A stretch of DNA of 64,000 nucleotides from Cardinalis cardinalis (Eukaryota; Chordata; Aves; Passeriformes; Cardinalidae): positions 1,984,001 through 2,048,000 of the forward strand of contig JACDOX010000044.1 of assembly GCA_014549065.1 (NCBI GenBank). Reading direction: 5' to 3'. Below are positions 34,932 to 47,030 of this stretch, in pieces. The first letter of the stretch is position 1; every line of letters starts with the position of its first letter. The notes under the pieces were generated by a model. It made no database searches and was not told the DNA's origin. It saw only the letters and a list, made by a program, of their open reading frames with translations. Made by a program: the position numbers and the translations under genes.

Positions 34932-35008
34932 ATAGCTATATATACATGTGTATATATATATATACACATACATGTGTGTATATATGTATATATATATATG
35001 TGTATGAG
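34932..35008. repeat. (TA)n/(TG)n microsatellite with a 24-bp perfect palindrome
   Basis: Alternating TA and TG/CA dinucleotides fill this stretch. Positions 34946-34969 form a perfect palindrome (arms ATGTGTATATAT and its complement). It lies within the predicted GRID2 3' UTR and could fold into a hairpin in the transcript. Confidence 0.9.
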
Positions 35009-35262
35009 ATATTAATTTATTTAACACAACAGAGGCTTCTGCCATATGATACAGTTTACTGTACATAAGAAAAACTTTTAATACTGTACAATCACATAAA
35101 GGTCATATGCACTGTTGCAGTGCAAAAGTAGATTTAACTGTAGTCTTTACTGGCATAGTAATGGCTTTTTGTAATCCTACAAAATTGCATTCTTCTATTA
35201 TGGGGCCTGAATGATCTTTAAACTTCATTTGTTTTCCTTTCTTTTTTTTTTTTGCTGTTTTT

Positions 35263-35767
35263 NNNNNNNNNNNNNNNNNNNNNNNNNNNNNNNNNNNNNN
35301 NNNNNNNNNNNNNNNNNNNNNNNNNNNNNNNNNNNNNNNNNNNNNNNNNNNNNNNNNNNNNNNNNNNNNNNNNNNNNNNNNNNNNNNNNNNNNNNNNNNN
35401 NNNNNNNNNNNNNNNNNNNNNNNNNNNNNNNNNNNNNNNNNNNNNNNNNNNNNNNNNNNNNNNNNNNNNNNNNNNNNNNNNNNNNNNNNNNNNNNNNNNN
35501 NNNNNNNNNNNNNNNNNNNNNNNNNNNNNNNNNNNNNNNNNNNNNNNNNNNNNNNNNNNNNNNNNNNNNNNNNNNNNNNNNNNNNNNNNNNNNNNNNNNN
35601 NNNNNNNNNNNNNNNNNNNNNNNNNNNNNNNNNNNNNNNNNNNNNNNNNNNNNNNNNNNNNNNNNNNNNNNNNNNNNNNNNNNNNNNNNNNNNNNNNNNN
35701 NNNNNNNNNNNNNNNNNNNNNNNNNNNNNNNNNNNNNNNNNNNNNNNNNNNNNNNNNNNNNNNNNNN
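35263..35767. other. Assembly gap (505 N) in the GRID2 3' UTR
   Basis: An unbroken run of N with poly(T) before it and poly(A) after it on the plus strand. All frames through it are artefacts. Confidence 0.95.
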
Positions 35768-35915
35768 CAAAAAAATCCAACCCAAACCACAACCCTCAAA
35801 ACCAAAAAATAAGGAAAAGAAGAAAGGTTACATCCATGTTAGTCCCACAATATTACAGCTGCTCCTTGCAAAGGGAGTCCTAAATAAGAAACAGTGAAGA
35901 AACTCGTTCTGATGC

Positions 35916-36338
<423 letters not shown>

Positions 36339-39300
36339 CTGGGGAATGAGAAAAACAAGAGGCACCACTCACCATCGCCATTTGTGCTGGGCTGAAGTTT
36401 CACAGGGTGATCAGCACTGCTCAGGGAGTGCAAGGCACAACTGACTAGAGCTGGCTCTTGGCTGACGGTGTCCTGAGTGTCACCAGCGAGCTCCCCCACT
36501 GCCTGAAGCCAGGTGGGCAAAGCCAAAGTGAGGCAGACCCTTACACCACAGCTACCTNCAAACTCTGGATCCAAACAACAAAACCCAAAGCACCACTGGT
36601 AGCTTTTTAGGAAAAGGCAAGCTCGGAGCTAGGCGGGTTAGACTAGCAACAGCTGAATAAAAGTAAACTGCATAAAATCTCAAATGCCTGGAATGATGCC
36701 AGTTCTTCAACTCCGCAATGAGAACTAAATTTGGATGTCAACATGGGAGGCTCTGAGGGACCAGGTTGCCATCTTTGTCATCCTCTCAGGGTTTAAGGAA
36801 GGGCTAGAAACTTCTCAGGTTCCTTTTTGCCTTTATAATGTAAATTGTGGTATAGAAAANCTGAACATACAGAGAAAAAACCCCAAGCACTGGTGACTCA
36901 TTGACATAGAACAGAAAGGAGTACACCAGGCATTTTTAAACTACAATGCCAACAGAGGGATTAATTATCTCCTCACCTACAAAGAAGCAATTCCATCTAT
37001 TCTGATGGAATTATACTTCTGTGGGTGAGAAGAGAAGGCAGCCTGATGTATTTATTATAATATATCATTGCTTCTCTTACCTCTGTCCCTTTTCCTTCTT
37101 AAATCTCTCTTCCCAGAGAACTCATTTAAACAGATTTGTTTGTTATAATTCAGAATTTAAATGCATAGAAGTTAAAAAAGAGGAGAAAGCCCTAGGTGAC
37201 CCAATAAATCACCTGTGTTGTACACACATATTTCTGCTGAACTGCAAAGCTTAATTCAAAGCAGCATTAAGTACACACGGACAGGGATATTCCCTCAGTC
37301 TAAGTAGTGCAGCTCATTCAGAACAAAAATCAATTTCAACTAACCTTAAAATTTACCTTTAATCTCTGTGAAATTTACTGGCTCTTCCAGGCCACTAGAA
37401 ATATCCCACANTCTAGGACCTCACAGAGGATAATTAGGCAGCCGATAGATGTGCACTGATGACTTCCAGCCTTGATTACTGAAATTCATTGACTGGCTTG
37501 ATCCAGAGCTCCCTGAATCAATGGCAAGACTCCTAGTATACTGAATTGGCTTGAGATCCCTCCTTTCTCTAGGAATGAAGTCAAGCACTCAGTCCACACC
37601 TAGAACAAACTGCAGGAGTTCATCTACTTAGCAGAATGGATCACTGAACATTTGCGCTGGCACCACGCCGAACACAGAGCCTGACTGGAAGGAGGCTGAG
37701 AGGCCAGCTCCCCTCCAGGACTGCACCCTCCGAGGGCAGGGACAGGGAGACAAACCAGGGAAAAAGGGGAAGGGAACAGGGCATCAGGGATCTCCCAGGG
37801 ACTGGATGATCACTGACCACAAGGGCTTTGGTTTGAGCTCATCACAGGAAGGAAAAAATGCAGTGCTCATTCCTTGGACTTCGCTTTCTGTCTATTGTTT
37901 ATTCACAGGTGGACATAGACATGGATGCACNTAACAACCACACAGGTGACATCAAATCCAAACGCATTCACCAAACGCTATCTCCTCAAAAAATTTGGAG
38001 CTGCATATGGATGCAGGAGAACTGGGGCCACATCAGAAGCTAAAGAAATATACAGAGGCTCGATTAGCGTGTGCAAGTCATGACTATGTCTCTGAGGGAC
38101 AGTCCTAAATATTTTCCTTTTTTTTTTTCTGGTTCGTTTTTTGTTTGTTTGTTTTTAATTTTGAAAAAACAAACATACAAATACTTTGTAATTTAAAGTG
38201 CCAATTGGGAAAAGATTGGAATTTCATAGATTCTGAGCCTCTAAGAGTAACTCAAAGTAGTCCTCTTTCTTTTACAGAGATGCATTTGGGGCTAGGGTCA
38301 GACCAGTGAAAAGATATAAGCGGTGATAATCTCCCATGCTTAGCCCACAACCCAATCTCCACCCAATCGATACACCAAAATGAGACCCACTCACAGTAAG
38401 ATTGTGCATATCTCCATAATATGATCTTTCCTCTTCTCTCTTGTGTGATCAGTAGTGAAATATTCAGCAGTTTTCACATTTAAATTATCATCAGGCTTCA
38501 GAGTCAACATCCCATTGAGATTACTGGGGCGGTTCATACTTCTCTCAGAGCTACTGTTTAAGGCTGTCTGCAGACTCAGGCAGACATCAGTGAATGGGTT
38601 ACTTCTGGCACGCGACCGAAATGTTATCTTCGCAACCATTAGACAATTTTTTTTCAGTATAAATGCTTGCATTCTGGAGCACAAGATGGCAGCCACCAGG
38701 AAAAAGGGTTGGCTTGCTGACCACAAACTGGCCCAATCTGACCCCCGATTCTGGACTAGTGGCCTGGAAGAGCCAATGGATTTCATGGAAGCTAAAATGA
38801 ATTTTAAGAAAGTTAGTTAAGATGTATTTCTTTGCTGAATGACCCCCACATCCAGGATAATGGGGACATTCAGCACNTACGTCCACGTTAAACTCAGTTT
38901 TGAGCCAAGCTTTTCAATTTAATGTTGAGATGAGTGTTTAAATGCTACGCTAATGACCATATAATCAAGATCAAGGAGGCCAAATTATACCATTTGTGGA
39001 AAGTACACATTTGAATTTCTCAGCATTTGAAAATTGAAATAGAAAATTTTACACGTGAGTAAAATATCTGTGTTGGTGTTTTTTTCTTTTCCTTTGTTAT
39101 TGATTTTCACGTTTTGCACCAGATAAATATAAAGTGTTAAGTTCTGAATCTTTGGGTAAACAACAATCAAGTAAATTTTAGTGTTTTAAAATAATTTACC
39201 AGGTGAAACTACATGGTTTCCATTCCTGAGAAACCCAATTTAAATTCTAGAGATTCCTTTTTTTTTTTCCTTTTAATAATGGTCCGGTCCAGATCTTGAA

Positions 39301-40436
39301 CAAAAAAGAAAAGAAAAAGAAACAAAGAAAAAAGAAAAAAAANGCTTGGGAATTAAAACAGGCAAGAAAAGATTAAATGTATTTTAACATCAGTGCCAAT
39401 GTTGTCTAATTAGGTGGTGTAATTAATCCTGCCTGATTAGACAGCATTAGATTAGCAGGAATAAACACAATGGAGAAACTGCAGAGAAGGCAAGACCACT
39501 GCACACAAATTAACATCATACCCCGCAAGCTACACAGATGTGCCTAAGCTACACAGACAGAAAAGGTGTTTTTGATAGTGCTACATTAATGCTCTTATTT
39601 AGGTTTAGGTTTGGATGTTGCTTTCAAGNTATTTTAATAAATAATTTTGTCTCTATTTATTTTAGCATTTTGTAGAGATAAAAAGTTAATTATGAATAAA
39701 AGTAATTTGGTGCAAAGTTGCACAGGGCTCAGATGGCTGGTAGAAGGACAGGTAGATCACCACAGGAAGGAAAGCATTACACATGCAGGTGTAGAAGCAA
39801 ACTCATCTTAGGTGTAAANTAACATATTTCTCTGTGGCATCTGTACAAGATTTTCTGAAGCAAGCCTGTACCAGGTTTCAAAAATATGTCTGGCCTGAAC
39901 CTGAAAAATCTAATGTAGTCTTGCTTCCCTGGACTTCAGATGAAATCAAAAGAACTGAAGTTCATGGAAGTCTCAAGAGCTTAATGTTTCTGAAAATGGG
40001 CACAAGCTTATTCAAGAAGCTAACAGCTGATTTANGGGGCAAATTTTGCAAATGTATTTTAAATTACTCAGCCACTGAGCTTAGGGGACGTCTTTTCCAA
40101 GAAGAAGCCAAGACACCTAGTGAGAATTAGCTGTCACCAATGGGAACAATGAACTGAATATTGATGTATTAATAATGTACTATTCCACAAGTAACAATTG
40201 TGTTTTACTCAGAATAGTTGCATATTTATACATCATCAATATACATTTATTTTTATTCAAGCTTTTCTAGAAAGAATAGCTGGAAAGATTTTGAGGAACA
40301 TCATTTACGTTAAAAAATCAGGAAGCTAATGAAGTATCTCTGAANTTGATTCCCCACCCTCTCTAGTGCTATAAAGTCAAGGCAACAATCTTTAGGGTGC
40401 ATGAAAATTCCCCAGGAGAAATGGAGGGTCTAGTAC
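36339..40436 (-). other. GRID2: GRID2 final intron (4.1 kb)
   Basis: Bounded by a GT donor (GAG|GTACTAG at 40436) and an AG acceptor (36339-36340) on the minus strand. It is AT-rich and holds a homeodomain-motif-rich inverted repeat at 39403-39443 and a possible cryptic exon at 38395-38673, both described under findings. The YY1-like ACAAGATGGCAGCC on the plus strand is at about 38681-38694. The rest shows nothing I recognise. Confidence 0.85.
39380..39475. promoter_or_regulatory. Candidate conserved element with homeodomain-site cluster and inverted repeat
   Basis: TGTCTAATTAGG (39403-39414) and CCTGATTAGACA (39432-39443) are inverted copies differing at one base, with a loop of 17 bases that itself contains GTAATTAAT. 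GCATTAGATTAGCAGG follows. Four to five TAAT-type cores within 55 bases suggest a homeodomain-bound enhancer. No conservation data are available here. Confidence 0.4.
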
Positions 40437-40677
40437 CTCTTTTGATGGAACCCGGGAGCCTTTCCTTTTATTCCACCACGTTTCCAACATTGCAATGAAA
40501 CAGGATAGGACAATCCCTGCAGCGAGGATGCAGAAAACACCTGCAAAACTTTTTATGTCCAGGGCACCTCCTTTCTGTTTGGTATCCACAGATGAGTAAA
40601 GATCACACTGACCATTCTTCGGCCACCACTTATGCTTCAGTACGTCCATGTCGCCATTCTGCTGCAGCTCCAAAATC
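40437..40677 (-). CDS. GRID2: GRID2 penultimate coding exon (end of ligand-binding lobe S2 and M4 segment)
   Basis: The exon encodes 80 residues plus one base completing an upstream codon (acceptor phase 2, donor phase 0). The first part, ILELQQNGDMDVLKHKWWP and KNGQCDLYSS, is the end of the S2 ligand-binding lobe; the Cys is one of the lobe's conserved disulfide residues. After GALDIK comes the M4 transmembrane helix, from about FAGVFCILAAGIVLSCFIAM, then the basic stop-transfer stretch NKRKGSRVPSKE. The acceptor TTTCTCCCCAAG precedes GATTTTGG; the donor is GAG|GTACTAG. The junction ...PSKE|DDKE... to the next exon reproduces the known protein. Earlier exons lie beyond this window on the higher-coordinate side. 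Confidence 0.96.
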
Positions 40678-43119
40678 CTTGGGGAGAAAGCACAGAGGCA
40701 GGGGTTACAGTGGGGCAGCAGCACCTGAGAGTGTGAGGGTGTAAACCTGACTGCCTGCAACCTTCCCACCTGTCTTGGAAAGCCAAGCAGCAGATGAACC
40801 TGCACAGACTGATTTAGGCAGAAAAAGAAAGCTTGGGTGTGGGCTTGCCTGTTAGGCTGAGCACATGGGTATCTATGTGCCACTCCAGATACAGCAAAGC
40901 ACACTCAAATCTCTTTCCTTCTTTTAACAAACTCAATGAAAATGCTTTACTTCATATATTGTATTTTCTCAATCAGCTTTGACTAGTCTAGGGCAGCTGA
41001 CTTTCATAGTCCATCAGTTATCTGACAATATTTTGCATCCTAATCATTGGAGGAGAGACATTTCAATTAAAAAAATCAGAAGGGATAAACATTTCAGATA
41101 TGCCACATTACACACGACCTTGTTGCAAACTAATCTTTATTGGGTTACCTACACTTGCTGCTTTGGAGAGAGAGCAAAGCCATCTTATTGCAGTCAGTGA
41201 TGACCTAAAGCAGTCTTGCTTAATGTCAGAATGCAACNTGATGATAAATGGTTCCACAGGAAGGTTCCTTGCTGTGGAATTCACTTGTCCTTGGACCTAC
41301 ATACCCAGCCTCCCGCCAAATATTTCCTAGGCAGCTTGCAAGGACAACATATTTAACTAGACTTCCTGTGGGATGAAATGTTTGAGAAATGAGAATTTTG
41401 TTTGGAAGAATATTTTCATNTTTACTCCATTTATTTCTGAGAAGATAGGTTTGTTTTTTTTTTAAAGCATCCAGAAATTACTAGAGTAACAGCTGGATGC
41501 CCCTGGTTATCCAAGATAAAAAATTCAATGATTACATCTAAAAAGAATAAAACAATGGAAAATTTTTCCTTCATGTAATGAATTTGTTTTTCATTTCAGT
41601 GTTGGAAGGCAAACAATTAATACTGCTATCATTTGACACAGCATGCAAAAAAGTCCAAGCGCACACAAACCAGCAGAGGTCTGGGATGTTGCTACCAGAG
41701 AGACTGTAGTGCTCTGCAGGAGGAAGGAAAGCTGTCCCACTGTCTCAGGGCTACCACGNCAGCTCAGTGCAGTGATCTACATCAGCCTCAAAAGGGAGCT
41801 TGAATGTAACTGGGGCAGCTGCTCTGTGCAGAGGTGACTCACTCTCTGATGCTGCTTCAGCTGGTAGTTGTGTCCACAAGGCCACTTAATTTGCTATGGC
41901 ACATCCAAACGGCCACATATTTGTGCTGNGGTCTTGCCAGGAATGGGAGGCTTGACACAGCCACCAGTGGCTGAAATCCCAGCACAGGTCTGNAGGGAGC
42001 TCCCACTTCCCACCTAGTACTATGTCTGGTGGCTGGGATCATGACCTGTTCAGAGGGGAACAGCTTGTTCACCTCTGTGCTGTCCCAGAGGGAACAATGC
42101 CCTAAAAGGACAGATCACAGGTGACATGTGTCCTTGGAGATGCCAGCACCACCTTGTTCATCTACCTGTGAGTTTGTAAGAAGTGGGACAAATTCTGTGC
42201 AGTGCCTGCTGACAGTACATTGCTCAAGGTCCCACCCTGGAGAAAGGTATTCAAGGTCAGAATTGCCCGTCTACATTTTGACTTCTCCCAAACCCAGAGA
42301 CAACTTAGGGAAGCCTCATTCTGAAACTTTCTGGTGGAGCAGGGATACCTCAAGGATGAGAGGATAATCTGGATTGTTGTAAGAGGCTGAATAGCTGTTC
42401 TGAGCCACCCTTGTTCAGATGAGCTTTGGAGGGATGGCATGCAGGCAGGACTGCTGCCATTGCTGCCTGTTGAGAGTGTGTAGAGAAGCTCAGGTTAGAC
42501 NCAGTGACAGGAGGAGATTCAACTGGGATAAACTGGAAGATAAGAAATTCCAACCAGATAAGAGGAGAATCAGAGAGGTCAAACAGTGGAACAGAGAATT
42601 TATGGCATCACCACCCCTGGTGAAATTCAAAGACCCAGAGGGAAAGACCCAGGGCAAATTGACCTGCTCTAAACAAAGGGCTGAACTGGAGACCAGATTA
42701 GTGCTCTACAACTGCAAACAAGGTCCATACCCTACCCTGGATCATGGCATACAGTCCTTATGGAAAGAACTCACCATAATTTTGGTCCTCACTGCCCTGG
42801 AATCCTGTACTAGGATTTAGGCAAGTATTTTGGCCCAAATATTCCATTCTGAGAGGTTAGCAGGAGCAAACAGCCATCAGAAACAAAACCCTTTTGTATA
42901 AGTTCTTGTGGAGTAATAGGAAATTAATTTTCAATGCCTAATCTAAACATACGTAGTTTATATTTAGGAATTACTGTACTATCTTCCCAAGGCAGTAACA
43001 GAACAACATCCATGGGGTTTATTTCTTCCAGCAGTGGCTCTAATCCCTGAGCAGGGTGATTTTCTCTCTTTTATTCAGTCAGGAATAGAATGAACCATCC
43101 AAATGATTGCTCTATTCTC

Positions 43120-43300
43120 ATTAATTAAATGATTCTTCACTTGTCAGTATAATTCCTGATTACACAAGACATCTCTTTAACAAAAGGCATTTGCATAAAG
43201 ACGCTGAGCTTTGGCTTGTTCCTTAACGGAGATTTATCCCTAATTGTACCTCTGGTAATTATTGGCAATTTTCTTTATGGATATAACATGTAAGTTCAAT
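43120..43300. promoter_or_regulatory. Candidate conserved noncoding element in the GRID2 intron
   Basis: A stretch without repeats or runs is dense in motifs: TTAATTAAATGATTC, GGCATTTGCATAAAGACGC (octamer-like), CCCTAATTGTACC and GGTAATTATTGG. It looks like constrained regulatory sequence rather than drifting intron. Conservation is untested. Confidence 0.3.
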
Positions 43301-44284
43301 TCTTTAAAGGAAAACATAAAACATGGAAGTAGAAATTGGGGATAGTATTGGTATTATTACACGGGAGAGCCCAAGAAGTGGAAAGCTTATAAAGAAGCCA
43401 TGTAAAACTGCAGCTGCAAACAGATGTTGAGGGATACAATATATATTGAGAGAAATGAGAAGAGCACCAATATCTAATTATGTTAATGGCATGCAGAGAA
43501 AGGGGGAGATCCTGCTTCTGTTAGGCTTCAGAAACACTCAACTTCAGAACTCACCTGTTCATGGAATCAAAAGAATAGTTAACATAAAGGAGATTTAACA
43601 CTTCTAACCTGTTCCTAGTTATGAAAGTTCCTCTCNTTATAGCTCATTTTCAGAGGTGAAAATTGCGCTTTTATGGAAATTCCAGGGAAAACNAAGGAGG
43701 AAGGGAGGCTCCTTGCAAGCAGGCACGCCGGCACACGGGCGCTGCTCTCCCTGCGTGCTGCAAGGAGGCTCCCACACGATGGCACTCTTTCCATAAAAAT
43801 ACGTGGATTTGCCGCAGCTCCTGGTGGCTTCCCCGATACGCTAATNAGACGTACCTGTTGGGTGGCAGACACTACAATCTCTTCGTAATTTGATTTTCAA
43901 ATTTAATAAATGACTAAAGCAATAAGGCATTAACTAAANGCTCTGAATGATAATGATCTTCCAATGCTATAACTCCAGCAAGTGCCCTTCCTTCCTCGTC
44001 CCAGATTTTTACAACTGAACTTTTTCCTCAATGGCTCNTTTGAACCTGCTTATTAGTACAGAGTAGTACGACGAGACATAAGCCAGTGGAAATTAATAAG
44101 CAGGGTGCATGAGTTCCTGATGTTTTGAAATACTATAGTCTTAAAAAGCTTACAAAACAAGCCTATATATTGAAATAATCTGATTTGTCCAAAAACCATG
44201 ACCTTTAAAACTTACTTATGGACAGAGTGCAGGTCTTAAATATATTTTTCTTTAGCAAGCAAAGTGTTAGAGTTACATTTTTCA

Positions 44285-44640
44285 AGGCAATGACGTAAAT
44301 TTATTAAGCTGCACAAACGAAAGGGTCTGTGTGCACTTTAACTGATTTGGCTCTGAATTCACAGTGCCCAGTGATGTCTCGTGGATATAAAACCAGAAAA
44401 CTAAGCTGCCTGTGGTTTCCAGCTCTAACAGGGACGTGAACAAATCCTAATGAATCAATGGGAATAGGAGTGGATTCCACTTGGTAACGACATTGCTGCT
44501 GGCAGTGAAATGGAATTACTCCTCCGAAATACCCACAGATAAAAAATCCCAACTTAATGTGATAGCAAGGTGTCACAAATGCTCTGAAATTGAGACCTCT
44601 GTGACAACACCTTTTTTGATCTAATTTCATTCTCAGCTAT
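44285..44640. other. Unassigned 350-base segment with an open minus-strand frame
   Basis: A minus-strand frame of 108 codons (44304-44630) crosses this segment without a stop. The encoded sequence has no domain I recognise. The plus strand contains TGAATCAATGGGAATAGGAG, reminiscent of ancient amniote repeats with a 'tcaatgggagt' core. An old repeat or a conserved element are both possible; a gene is unlikely. Confidence 0.25.
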
Positions 44641-46884
44641 CAGTAGTGAGCATGAGATACGAGAGGCCATTTACAATGATATTGGAAATGCCAATGCATG
44701 TTCTGGGATGTCAGAGGTGACTGAATATCAGCTTCCTGCACCAGGAACATGTTGCCCAGAGGGATAACTCCCCCACAGGCACTGATAAGGAAGAGGATGT
44801 GCTAAGGATGAGGTGCTTGGCTCTAGTCAGCAGATCAGACTGCTACANAGAGCAGATTTGCAGAGCCAATGTAATGGATACCCACTGTTGAAGGAGGGGA
44901 GGGGTAATGTAAATAATAAAAATAAAAATGCTTTAGTTGAGTACCTTGGTGGGCGCTGCCTCAGGAGCCAGAGCCAAGGTCCCAGCCCTTGTGCTATCTC
45001 NCAGGGGGCTCTCATGGGTCACCTTTGGGAGCACTCAGTGCTTGCAGATGGGATCAGGCAGAGACAAGACTCATAACTTCTGGTAACTTCTGCAGTGGCT
45101 CGGCAAAAATCATTCCTCTGGCAAAACCTCCTCATTGCAGCTTTTCTATCAAAAATCTGATACAAAGTCTGCAGAATTTGGTCCTCCTCTTTAAGCAAGA
45201 TATAAAAGCTGGTTTTAAGCATCCTTCAATTATCAAAGTAGACAGGTAGGGACCCACAAGGAGTGTTTGTGAATTTTTTACTTCANTGAAGCAACTGCCT
45301 AAATCTTTCACTGCAATAGCAGGAGTGATGCCAGCTCCTGTTGCATCTCCCTGAGCAAGCCTTAGGTTTTGGCAAAGCAGGCTCCTCTCTTGGCAGCAGA
45401 GCAGCTCTCACTGGTGCCACCTGGAAGGCTGGCTCGGGGCTGTGGTGCCAGAGAGGGATGGCTGCTGCCTAGCCTGGCTGGCTTCCTCATGGGGAAGGAG
45501 GTGGGAAATAAGAATGGAGAGGGGCAAGTAGGAGACTCTTGGAGTCCTTTTTGTCTCCTTTCTCATCTCAGTGGTACCTCACTNTCTCACTGAGACNTGG
45601 TGAGTTTTCATATTTTGCCCTNATCCTTGAGGCCTGGTGGGAGACACCCATTGATGCTCAAAGCCTTGACTTTGATACCATAAATCATATTTATAAGATT
45701 TATAGCATCATATTTCAGCCATAAAAAGGATGGTGGGAGGGTGTAGGGCAGAAGTCATTGCCCTGAGGTGNAAGTAAGAGGGGAGCACTGCCAGTGCCTG
45801 CTCCTGAGTGGATGAAGCAATGCTGGGAGAGGTTTGCAAAATGAGCAAAACACCTGGAAGAAGAGATCATTATATCTACATAAACAGATANACCAGCCCT
45901 TCCTTTGACTAGAGATCTCGATATCTGTGAGAATTTTTGGTTCTGAAGAGACCGTTTTCTGTTTTTCTCTGTGGATATTTTTTTTAAGCCAGCTTTTTAA
46001 TGAGCTGCCAATCATGGGCTCCATGAGAGGAAATGCTGTGTGCTGGCCAAATGCTGCCAGATTAGACGAAGCAGCGCTCCCTTTGCACCCATCCCCACCA
46101 CTTAACCCAGCAGAAGAGTGCCCGTGGGTCCAGCTGCAAAGCTTGNTTTGTGGCAGGGACTCCAAGCAGATTTCAGCCCAGATTTCAGCCAGGGAGGCCC
46201 AGGAGGGCAGGCAGGTGGCCGCCTTCTGATGTGCCCTTCAGCAGGGCTCGGCGCCACACTGCTGTCAGCAGNAAGGCAGTGCACAGAAACAAGGATAAGC
46301 ATCTTGCCTTCCAGAGATGACAGAAGAAGCAGTAGTGAACCAGAGCTGCTGTTCAGCATTAAGGATTTGCATATCAAACAATATTAAAAGAGAGAAAGCA
46401 GCTGACCTTCTGTTTTGTTCAGCAACAAACCATTACCCTCCAAAGATGTAGCAATCATCNCTTGGATGCCACAAATTAGTATCACTTTGTTCAATTTAGA
46501 GAACTTTTTACTTAAATCTGTTGAATTTACATGGATACTCTCTTTCAAATGCAAAAGGGTNATGGCACCTGCAGTAAAATGAGATGTTAACTCTATTTAT
46601 TATATGACTGGTGGAATTTGATACGGATGGCTCCACAATAGTTTTGTTCAAGCTGAACAGCTTTGCTGAGTACATACTAACAATTCAGAAACCTACATAA
46701 AGATAAAAATCAAGTTATTAAAGATCTTCTGCTTACTTTTTATACAGAAAAATAGAAGTGGGTTTTAATGGCCTTTCACTGTGAAGAACTTTCCTGCTCA
46801 GGAGAAAGCAGCAATAAAAGTATTAGTACTTATTTATGAATCCCAAATGACAAGAGAACATCTACAGACAGTTGCATAAATATG

Positions 46885-47030
46885 ATGAGTTCATTAAGCT
46901 CAGTGCTGTTATGGTAAACACCAAATTAATTCATTATGGCGAGTCACGGTACACCGCCAGCCTTATTAAAACAAAGAAATGTACTTTCAAGGTACATTGG
47001 TTCCTGTGCACTACCCACATTCCAGCCCTC
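46885..47030. promoter_or_regulatory. Candidate conserved noncoding element in the GRID2 intron
   Basis: Motif-dense and repeat-free: CCAAATTAATTCATTATGGC, GAGTCACGGTACACCGCC and GTACTTTCAAGGTACATTGG. The CpG-containing GAGTCACGG next to a homeodomain cluster is unusual for a drifting intron. Untested. Confidence 0.3.

Larger units (their letters stand above)
33580..35915 (-). other. GRID2: GRID2 3' UTR
   Basis: The DNA following the GRID2 stop codon on its strand is AT-rich and nearly free of recognisable repeats for about 2.3 kb, ending at an AATAAA at 33595-33600 followed by a GT-rich stretch. Internal AATAAA hexamers (for example near 34550 and 34892) could give shorter forms. The 3' UTR holds a TA/TG microsatellite and a 505-base N gap. 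The end is predicted from sequence only; mammalian GRID2 also has a long 3' UTR. Confidence 0.6.

Noticed and set aside
35103..35897. Several 186-229-codon frames near 35.1-35.9 kb
   Set aside because: They consist almost wholly of the N gap, with low-complexity ends.
42419..42820. 133-codon plus frame in the GRID2 intron
   Set aside because: No recognisable domain, contains an N, and no splice-site support. Likely chance or an old repeat.
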